64,000 nt of DNA from CAYNWT01 sp964485095 (GTDB taxonomy: Bacteria > Planctomycetota > Planctomycetia > Planctomycetales > Planctomycetaceae), in contig CAZAIB010000007.1 of NCBI GenBank assembly GCA_964485095.1, positions 32,504 to 96,503 on the forward strand. Direction: 5' to 3'. Made by a program: the position numbers and the translations under genes. The notes below the pieces were generated by a model. The model was given only the letters and a program-made list of their open reading frames with translations, searched no databases and was not told where the DNA came from. Each line of letters opens with the position of its first letter. Position 1 is the stretch's first letter. Positions 35,361 through 43,605 of this stretch are shown here, one piece after another.

Positions 35361-38300
35361 ATGGCTAAGAACAAGAAGAACAAAAAAAACAACGGCAAGA
35401 AGAAGCGCGCAGGACTGAATCCGAAGACTCTGGAGCCGCGAATCCTTTTGTCAGCTACTGGTTTGGAGCCGGATACCGACGAAGACGCGTCATCGGTGGA
35501 TGATATTGATGTCGATCAGGCGGCACTGGATACGGTGGCTGCGCTTGATGCTTTGGAAGCAGGTAGTGCCGACAACAGTCTCTTCGATGGCGTTGGCGAC
35601 GCTGACGATAACGTAATCGTAGGTGGTGAGGACGGCGATATCCTACGTGGTAAGCAGGGCAACGACCTGCTGGATGGTGGAGATGGAAACGACACGATTA
35701 GCGGCGGAGCTGACAACGACACGCTGATTGGCGGTCGAGGCGATGACGTCATTGATGGCAACGCGGGAAGCAACACCATTGATGCGGGTGAGGGCAACGA
35801 CATCGTTGAAGGAGCCCGCGGTGAGGATATCATCGACGGCGGTGCCGGGAATGACGATATCTTCTCAGGCAGCGGCAGTGACACGGTGTTTGGTGGTGAC
35901 GGAGACGACACTATCGGGGGCGCGTCTGGACATGACTTCATCGATGCCGGAGGCGGGAATGACCTCGTCGATGGTGGTCGTGAAGATGACGTCATCAGAG
36001 CCGGAGAAGGTAACGACACAGTCCTTGGAGACGCAGGAACCGATGAGCTGCGTGGCCAGCAGGGCGATGATCTGGTCGATGGCGGTTCAGGTGACGACTC
36101 TGTCTTTGGCGGAGCTGGTAACGACACACTGCTTGGCGGTGAAGGGAATGACTTCCTCGCAAGTTCTGTCGGGAACGACGAAATCGACGCGGGTGATGGT
36201 GACGACACGGTTACAGGATCTCGAGGAAGCGATATCATCGACGGCGGGGCCGGCAACGACGATATTCACTCAGGCAGCGACGATGATACCGTTTCAGGTG
36301 GTGCCGGAGCCGACACGATCGTTGGTGCGTCTGGCTCGGACGTCCTGGACGGCGGAGACGGCCGTGACCTGGTCGATGGTGGCCGCGACGATGACATGCT
36401 GGATGGCGGTCGAGGCCAGGACACGGTTCTTGGTGGTGACGGCAACGATGTGATTGATGGCGGCCAGGGCGCCGACACTCTGATTGGTGGTGCTGATGCC
36501 GACAGATTCGTGGGCGCGACTGCTGGTGACTTCATCGATGGAAGTGAAACCGGTGTTGACTCTGACACGCTTGATTTGACTGGTCAGGGTCCGGTTCGAA
36601 TTGACTTTGACCCGGACAATTCTGAGAACGGTGTTGTCTCGTTCCTGGACGGGAACGGTGATGTAACCGGTACGCTTGAGTTCATTAACATCGAGAACGT
36701 TCTCGTTGATCCAGAACCACAGCCGGAGCCAGAGCCACAGCCGGAACCGCAGCCAGAACCAGAACCACAGCCTGAACCTGAACCAGAGCCGGAGCCAGAG
36801 CCAACCAATAATACGGTTGACGCAGTTGATGACTCGTTCACAACTCAGCAAGACGAACCAGTCAGCGGTTCACTGATCACGAATGACATTGATCCAGAGG
36901 GCGACAGCTTTGAAGTCTCGATGGTTTCCTTGCCGGAGAACGGTTCGGTCATGGTGCGTGCCGACGGCACATTCGAATACACTCCAGAATCCGGGTTCAC
37001 CGGCACTGACAGCTTCGAGTACACAATCACCGACGCCGAAGGCAACTCGGATACGGCAGTCGTTACGATTGAGGTTTCTGAACCAGAGCCAGAGCCGGAG
37101 CCAGAGCCAGAGCCAGAACCGGAGCCAGAGCCAGAGCCAGAGCCAGAGCCAGAACCGGAGCCAGAACCGGAGCCGGAACCAGAGCCAGAGCCAGAGCCAG
37201 AGCCAGAACCGGAGCCAGAACCGGAGCCAGAACCGGAGCCGGAACCAGAGCCAGAGCCAGAGCCAGNNNNNNNNNNNNNNNNNNNNNNNNNNNNNNNNNN
37301 NNNNNNNNNNNNNNNNNNNNNNNNNNNNNNNNNNNNNNNNNNNNNNNNNNNNNNNNNNNNNNNNNNAGCCGGAACCAGAGCCGGAACCAGAGCCGGAACC
37401 AGAGCCGGAACCAGAGCCGGAACCAGAGCNNNNNNNNNNNNNNNNNNNNNNNNNNNNNNNNNNNNNNNNNNNNNNNNNNNNNNNNNNNNNNNNNNNNNNN
37501 NNNNNNNNNNNNNNNNNNNNNNNNNNNNNCGGAACCGCAGCCTGAACCGAATCAAGCACCAGACGCGCTTGACGACAAGCTCGCGACAGGGTTTGAAGCT
37601 GGCATTCTGGGCGACGTACTTGCGAACGACCTGGACCTGGACGGTGACGCGCTTAGCGTAACACTGTTGACTCCGCCGGAGTCGGGAGCTGTCACGCTGA
37701 ACGCTGACGGTTCGTTCGAATACATCCCAGCTGAGGGCTTCAGTGGCACTGACGTCTTCACATACCAGATCGACGACGGCAATGGTGGAACCGACACGGC
37801 AGAGGTTTGCATCGAGGTCGCTCCGCGGTCGAACGTGGGACCGGACGCCGAGAAGGATGAAGTCGCAACTGCATTCAACACGCCTGTTTCCGGGTCTGTT
37901 CTCGGCAACGATACTGACTTCGATGGTGACGATCTGACTGTCAGCCTGCTGACGCCTCCAGCCAACGGAACGCTGACGCTTAACGCAGATGGCACGTTCG
38001 ACTACACGCCGAACCCTGGCTTCAGCGGTGAGGACGTGTTCGAGTACCAGGTCGATGACGGATTCGGCGGAGTTGACTCGGCCCTTGTCTGCATCGAAGT
38101 TGCAGAGCAGCCAAACGAAGGTCCGGATGCTCAGGACGACAAGGCCGAAACTGACTTCCAGACCGAAGTCACTGGCAACGTGACCATCAACGACGCCGAT
38201 CCTGATGGTGATGACTTGAGCGTGACTCTTGTGGAAGGACCATCAAGCGGTGATCTTGTCCTGAATCAGGATGGATCGTTTGTGTTCACGCCAGCCGACG

Positions 38301-41300
38301 ATTTCAGCGGTGAAGTGACCTTCACTTACGAAATTAGTGATGGCAATGGCGGAACTGACATCGCTGAAGTCTGCATCACTGTTGGTGAAGAGCCGAACGT
38401 CGATCCAGACGCTGTTGATGACAAGGTCGAAACCGACTTCAACAGCCCTGCAAGTGGCAATGTTCTGGGCAACGACAGCGACGCTAACGGTGACGACCTG
38501 ACGGTCTCACTCGCTGAAGGTCCAGCCAACGGAACGCTGACGCTTAACGCAGACGGTAGCTACGAGTACACGCCGAACCCTGGCTTCAGCGGCCTGGACA
38601 CGTTCACCTACACCGTCGATGACGGTAACGGTGGAACAGACACGGCCGAAGTTTGCATTGAAGTTGCCGAAGAACCGAATGTCGATCCAGACGCTGTTGA
38701 TGACAAGGTCGAAACCGACTTCAACAGCCCTGCAAGTGGCAATGTTCTGGGCAACGACAGCGACGCTAACGGTGACGACCTGACGGTCTCACTCGCTGAA
38801 GGTCCAGCCAACGGAACGCTGACGCTTAACGCAGACGGCAGCTACGAGTACACGCCGAACCCTGGCTTCAGTGGTCTGGACACGTTCACCTACACCGTCG
38901 ATGACGGTAACGGTGGAACCGACACAGCCGAAGTTTGCATTGAAGTTGCCGAAGCACCAAACCAGGGTCCTGACGCTCAGGACGACAAGGCTGAAACTGC
39001 TTACGCAACCGCAATCGCTGGCGATGCTCTTGCTAACGACATCGATCCAGACGGCGATGCTCTGACCGCAACACTTGTTGATGGTCCGGATAACGGTGAG
39101 CTGGTCTTCAACGAAGACGGCACTTACACCTACACGCCAGCTGAAGGGTTCAGTGGGACTGATGTCTTCACTTACGAGATCAGTGACGGCAACGGTGGGA
39201 CCGATATCGCTGAGGTGTGCATCACTGTTGGTCCGAAGCCAAACGAAGGCCCGGATGCACAGGATGACAAGGTCGAAACTGACTTCCAGACGGAAGTTAC
39301 CGGCAACGTCACTATCAACGATGCAGATCCTGATGGCGACAACCTGAGTGTCACGCTTGTCGATCCTCCGGCAAGTGGCGACTTGATCCTGAACCAGGAC
39401 GGTTCGTTCAGCTTCACACCGGCTGATGGTTTCAGTGGTGAAGTCATCTTCACCTACGAAATCAGCGATGGCAACGGCGGAACTGATGTCGCCGAAGTTT
39501 GCATCACTGTTGGTGAAGAGCCGAACGTCGATCCAGACGCAGCTGACGACAAGCTGACCACGGAAACGTCAGAAGAAACGATCTTCACCTACACACGGGA
39601 AAATCCACCAGGCAGCGATGCTGGTGGGGACATCCAGTCGGTGACGACCTCATTCAACGAAACCACCAACGAACTTGCATTCCAGCTGGTTGTTGATGGT
39701 GACACGAATGGATTCACGCTGGCGATCAACGACGGTCCGAACCCGAAAGGCAACGGCGACGAGCTGGCGTTGTTCTACTTCGACAACTCTGGCAGTGAGC
39801 CTGTTATTACCGCCTACAACTACAATGGCGAGAATAACTTCAGCTCCTTCCGGGACGGTGCACCTATCGTGTCGTCTCTAAGTGGTGATAGCCCGTTCTC
39901 TGACATCCAGGTAACGACTGACGCCGCTGGCAACACAGTCTTCTCCTTCGCAATGGATGCGACAACGGTTCAGGAATTCAGCGACAGTCCTGACTGGAAC
40001 GGAGTGGCGTTCAGCGAACGACTCGGTATGTGGTTGCACCCGATGGAAGGACTGCAGACTTCGTACGGTGCCGACGGGTTCCTTGAGTCATGGAACTTTG
40101 AGAGTCAGGGATACTTCGACGTTGCCAATGAAGATGCGACTTCCGAAGTGATCACTGAAATCGACCCGGTTCAGACCAATGTTCTTACCAATGACTCTGA
40201 CAGCGACGGCGACTCACTTGTCGTCACAGCCGTCAACGGTGAGTCGACAGCTGTTGGAGCTGCGGTTGCTGGTAGCGACGGCGGAACCTTCACAATTGGT
40301 GCCGACGGCGAACTGACGTTCGACGGTGGTAGCGACTTCGACGACCTCGAACCAGGGGAAACTCGAAGGACTACGATCACCTACACGGTGGATGACGGCA
40401 ATGGTGGTACCAGTACTGCCACAGTCTGCATCGACGTGACGGCACCCGAGGCTGGCTCACTGTCCGGTCGATTCTTCGCGGACACTGACGGCAACCTTCG
40501 CGACAACAACAATGGCGATGAGCCGCCGGTTGAAGGCGTTCTGGTCATGCTGTTGGATACCGACGGCACCCCGACCGGTGATCAGGTCTTCACGGATGCC
40601 AATGGCGAGTACTCTTTCGACGGCCTGGCCCCGGGTGAGTACAGCGTGAAGTTCACTGACCCGAACGGCGTTCTGGAAGGTGCTCAGCTGATTGAAGCCA
40701 ACCGGCCAGGTTTCGAAGACCGCGACAGCGACGCCATTGGTGACGTGAATGAAAGCGTCATCGAGGGAATCACTGTAGTCAATGGTGAGGACACTGCGGA
40801 CAACGATGCCGGAGTTGAAGACGCACCAGAGCCAGAACCAGAGCTGGTTAAGCAACAGGCGAATTTTGAAAGTCTGAGCAGTGGCACCCGTGTCACCGAC
40901 CAGATTCCTGGTGTTTCGATTTCGGCTCAGTTCCCGAATGGAGCAACGGCTGATGCGATGGTCTTCGACAGCAACAATCCGACCGGTGGCGATACGGACC
41001 TCCGCACTAGTGGTCAGGGCAATATCCTGATCATCTCTGAGGACGGAGATTCCAGTGACCCGGATGACAACGCACGTGGCGGCACTTTCTCGTTCGACTT
41101 CGATCAGGCTTCGTCAGTGGAATCACTGAACCTGATTGACACGGAAGAGGGTGGTGTGGTCCGTCTGTATGGCGAAGATGGAAGTCTGATCGACACCGTT
41201 ACCATTCCTCGGATTGGGGACGGAGAGGTTGGGACTCTTGACATCAACGTCGACGGCGTCGCTCGAATGGACGTCGTCATGAACGGTTCCGGTGCCATCG

Positions 41301-41401
41301 ACGACATCTGCTTTACGTCAGGCGTCGAAGCTCCGAGTACCGGACTAAGCTTCACGGAGCGACTTGCTCGACTTCGCGATTCGCTGCTTGGCGGCAGCTA
41401 G
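35361..41401 (+). CDS. Giant LEPR-XLL / RTX / VCBS-repeat surface protein (interrupted by assembly gaps)
   Basis: This is one gene broken by two 100-N gaps. The frame before and after the gaps differs only because gap lengths are arbitrary, and the protein pattern resumes correctly at 37532. It begins with a Lys-rich stretch and 'LEPRILLSA', the LEPR-XLL signature of large planctomycete exoproteins. About 30 RTX calcium-binding nonapeptides (G-G-x-G-x-D) follow to ~36540, then Glu-Pro repeats, a VCBS/cadherin-like domain, and a longer Glu-Pro region containing the gaps. Next come about eight ~94-residue VCBS-type repeats (37540-39560 and 40150-40440), an embedded unknown domain (39560-40140), an SdrD-B-like domain (40450-40720) and a C-terminal beta domain. 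It is probably a cell-surface adhesin or matrix protein exported by the upstream adaptor genes. Confidence 0.85.
35580..36540 (+). repeat. RTX calcium-binding nonapeptide repeat array
   Basis: Tandem 27-bp units encode G-G-x-G-(N/D)-D-x-(L/I)-x, for example 'GGDGNDTISGG' and 'GGAGNDDIFSG', over about 320 residues. These form a parallel beta-roll that folds when it binds Ca2+ outside the cell. Confidence 0.9.
36710..36800 (+). repeat. Glu-Pro (and Gln-Pro) hexanucleotide repeat, first block
   Basis: Repeats of GAGCCR/CAGCCR encode E-P and Q-P dipeptides over about 30 residues, probably a rigid linker between the RTX roll and the first VCBS domain. Confidence 0.85.
37080..37550 (+). repeat. 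Long Glu-Pro hexanucleotide repeat with two assembly gaps
   Basis: GAGCCR units encode E-P dipeptides. Runs of exactly 100 N at 37267-37366 and 37430-37529 interrupt them, so the true length is unknown. A segment of about 63 bases of the same repeat lies between the gaps. The uniform gap size marks scaffolding placeholders at a repeat too long or too uniform to assemble. Confidence 0.9.
38398..38961 (+). repeat. Tandem 282-bp duplication within the VCBS region
   Basis: Two adjacent 282-bp units (about 38398-38679 and 38680-38961) encode the same 94-residue repeat apart from a few residues at the junctions. Only scattered, mainly synonymous differences are visible, so the duplication is recent or kept uniform by conversion. 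Confidence 0.85.
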
Positions 41402-41418
41402 TCTGAAGGTTCAACAGC

Positions 41419-41441
41419 GGCGGCCCCTTGTCGGGGCCGCC
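41419..41441 (+). terminator. Hairpin after the giant surface protein gene
   Basis: GGCGGCCCC pairs with GGGGCCGCC around a 5-base loop, 18 bases after the stop. There is no T tract. Confidence 0.6.
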
Positions 41442-41522
41442 ACTGATCCGAAATACATTTCTCTGATTTCTAGATCACTGGCGCTGCCTAAGTAGGTTCG
41501 AGCCAGAACTGTTTGCAACACG

Positions 41523-41548
41523 GAAGCCCCGGTTCACGCCGGGGCTTC
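41523..41548. terminator. Second GC-rich hairpin in the 41402-41816 gene-free stretch
   Basis: GAAGCCCCGG pairs perfectly with CCGGGGCTTC around TTCACG. It may be a second terminator or an RNA structure. The rest of this 415-bp stretch shows only the promoter at 41752-41780. Confidence 0.55.
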
Positions 41549-41751
41549 TGCATGCGCTGCCATATGTATTGAATCTGCTTTCGCGACGAGAACTGCCGCT
41601 GCCTGAGATTCTGGCTGGCATGCCCGCGGCTACAGCGGTGAAGCCGCCGTCCCGAGTTCCACCTCAGAACCAGTCCGTTGGGGTTCCGACAGCGTCCCAA
41701 TATTCCTGCCAGCAGTTCTGCCAGGCATCCGGTTTAAGAGGCCCCGTCGTA

Positions 41752-41780
41752 TTGTCGCACGCAACAAGCCTCCGTATACT
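41752..41780 (+). promoter_or_regulatory. Sigma-70-like promoter of the PAS-GAF-receiver gene
   Basis: TTGTCG and TATACT are separated by exactly 17 bases, 36 bases before the GTG start of the regulator gene. This is the best-formed housekeeping-type promoter noticed in the window. Confidence 0.55.
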
Positions 41781-41816
41781 CGAACAGGGCGTTTCATTTG
41801 CGCGGAGCCAAGGACT

Positions 41817-43511
41817 GTGGCTAAGACACCCGAACTCCTTTGTGTAGGCGAGTTCGACGAATCAACTCAGGCTCTCATTGATCAACTGCGTTCGCATTGC
41901 GAAGTCAGTCAGCCGGATTCCCTTCTGGACGGACTTCGCGCGATCGGGAATGGTGAGAACGACATTCTGGTGACTTCTCTGTCGCACCCGCTGTCGGCCG
42001 GAGCCTTGATGGAAGCCGGCGGGATTCTGGACCAGCTACCTGATGGCCTGGTGCTGGTCGATTCCGGTGCGAAGATTATCTGGCACAACAGTCGGTTCCA
42101 GGAGATGTCGGGCGAAACCAACATTCTCGCTCGCGAGTTCTTCAATGTTCTGGAAGCCAACGAGATTCTCGGACCGGACTTTGGCCCAATCCAGTCCGCA
42201 CTCGCCTCAGGAGAATCCACGCGAACGACCCTGCGTGTTGGCGAGAAGACTTACTTCGAACTCAACGCAGAACCAATCACGCCGCCGGGCGAAGAATATC
42301 CACACTTGTTGGTCATCGTCATCCGCGACGTTTCCATTGATGTCCAGCATCGCGAAAAGCTGACAGCGATCTACACCGCCGGTGTGAACCTAAGCGACCT
42401 CTCTCCGCGTGACATCGCGGACATGACGGTCGATGATCGCGTTGAACTACTGAAGTCGCAGATTCTCCATTCCACACAGCATATCCTTGGCTTCGACAAG
42501 ATCGAAATCCGCCTGCTTGACCGGGACAGCGGTCGCCTGGATCCATTGCTGATTGAAGGCATGGAACCGCTGGCGGCGGACCGCGAACTGTTCGCCAAAC
42601 CCACCGGAAACGGCGTTACCGGATTCGTCGCGCACACAGGCAAGAGCTATCTTTGCGAAGACACCGGACAGGATCCGCTGTACATCACCGGCGCGGCTGA
42701 TGCTCGCAGCAGCCTAACGGTGCCGCTGGTCCTGCACGATGAAGTCATGGGAACTTTCAACGTCGAAAGCCCCGGAACCAGCGCGTTCACGCATAGCGAT
42801 CTGCAGTTTCTGGAACTCTTCGGCCGCGAGATCGCAATCGCGCTGAACACGCTGGAACTTCTGTTTGCTGAGAAGGTCACCAACGTTGGCCGCAGCACCG
42901 AACGGATCATGAACGAAGTCTCTGGTCCGGTTGACGAAATCCTTGCCGACGCGGCATGGGTGCTGGAACGCTATATCGGTCACGATCCCAATGTGTGCGA
43001 GCGGCTGCAAAACATCCTCCGGCACACGCGCGACGTCCGGCAGCTCATTAAGAATATCGGTGAATCCATCGCACCGATGGGCTCCTACAGCGAACTGGTC
43101 GATCGTGAAGTTCGACCTGCCCTGCAAAGCAAACGTGTTCTGGTTATCGACGCGGACGATTCGGTGCGCCAGGCGGCTCATCAATTACTCGGCCGCTTTG
43201 GTTGCGTTGTGGAGACGGTCCGCAGCGGTCAGGAAGGCTGCCTGATGGCTCGCAGTTTTCACTACGACGTGGTGCTGGCTGATATCCGGCTACCGGACAT
43301 GACCGGCTACGACTGCTTCTGCGAACTCCGCCGCATTCACGAACACATGCCAATCATTCTGATGACTGGCTTCGGCTACGACCCATCGCACGCGATCGTC
43401 AAGGCTCGACAACAAGGCCTGAAATCGGTTCTCTACAAACCGTTCCGGCTGGATCAACTTCTGACCGGCCTGGAAGACGCAGTCACACCGGACCCACCGG
43501 AGACTGAGTAA
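41817..43511 (+). CDS. PAS-GAF-receiver signalling protein lacking a kinase domain
   Basis: The 564-residue cytoplasmic protein has a PAS domain (~65-175, 'LDQLPDGLVLVDSGAKIIWHNSRFQEMSG'), a GAF domain (~205-350), a ~60-residue helical segment and a C-terminal receiver (~440-555). The receiver has phosphoacceptor D489 in 'VVLADIRLP', a Thr in 'ILMTGF' and the conserved Lys in 'LYKPF'. The helical segment sits where a HisKA domain would be ('NEVSGPVDEIL') but has no phosphoacceptor His, and no ATPase domain follows. It is therefore a sensor or response protein rather than a kinase. The start is GTG with GGAG nine bases upstream. The partner kinase and output are unknown. Confidence 0.82.
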   Translation: MAKTPELLCVGEFDESTQALIDQLRSHCEVSQPDSLLDGLRAIGNGENDILVTSLSHPLSAGALMEAGGILDQLPDGLVLVDSGAKIIWHNSRFQEMSGETNILAREFFNVLEANEILGPDFGPIQSALASGESTRTTLRVGEKTYFELNAEPITPPGEEYPHLLVIVIRDVSIDVQHREKLTAIYTAGVNLSDLSPRDIADMTVDDRVELLKSQILHSTQHILGFDKIEIRLLDRDSGRLDPLLIEGMEPLAADRELFAKPTGNGVTGFVAHTGKSYLCEDTGQDPLYITGAADARSSLTVPLVLHDEVMGTFNVESPGTSAFTHSDLQFLELFGREIAIALNTLELLFAEKVTNVGRSTERIMNEVSGPVDEILADAAWVLERYIGHDPNVCERLQNILRHTRDVRQLIKNIGESIAPMGSYSELVDREVRPALQSKRVLVIDADDSVRQAAHQLLGRFGCVVETVRSGQEGCLMARSFHYDVVLADIRLPDMTGYDCFCELRRIHEHMPIILMTGFGYDPSHAIVKARQQGLKSVLYKPFRLDQLLTGLEDAVTPDPPETE

Positions 43512-43605
43512 ATCGGCCAGGTGCCCAGGTCTCAACGCGCCGGTTCAGGCGACTGGCCGACAACGAATCGCCCTCAAGAGCCCAGCTTTACTAACGGGAT
43601 ATTGA

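Noticed and set aside
35516..36256. Long open frame on the minus strand opposite the RTX array
   Set aside because: It is a shadow of the 27-bp repeats; the composition is Ser/Pro monotony with no domain, while the plus strand has clear RTX motifs.
36883..37545. Second-frame plus-strand reading through the Glu-Pro tract
   Set aside because: Hexanucleotide repeats keep all frames open; the Ser/Gln/Asn monotony and the N gaps show it is not a gene.
37080..37550. CRISPR-like or satellite array
   Set aside because: The repeat unit is six bases, coding for Glu-Pro, with no spacers.
36845..37559. Minus-strand Gly-Ser and Trp-Leu rich frames across the Glu-Pro tract
   Set aside because: They are reverse translations of the hexamer repeat, interrupted by N, without start signals or domains.
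37562..37661. Apparent stop of the giant protein just after the second gap
   Set aside because: The 100-N gap length is arbitrary; the other frame continues the VCBS repeat pattern without a break, so the stop is not real.
41569..41847. 92-codon plus-strand frame before the PAS-GAF-receiver gene
   Set aside because: It overlaps the promoter and start of the regulator gene and has no ribosome-binding site or recognisable motif.
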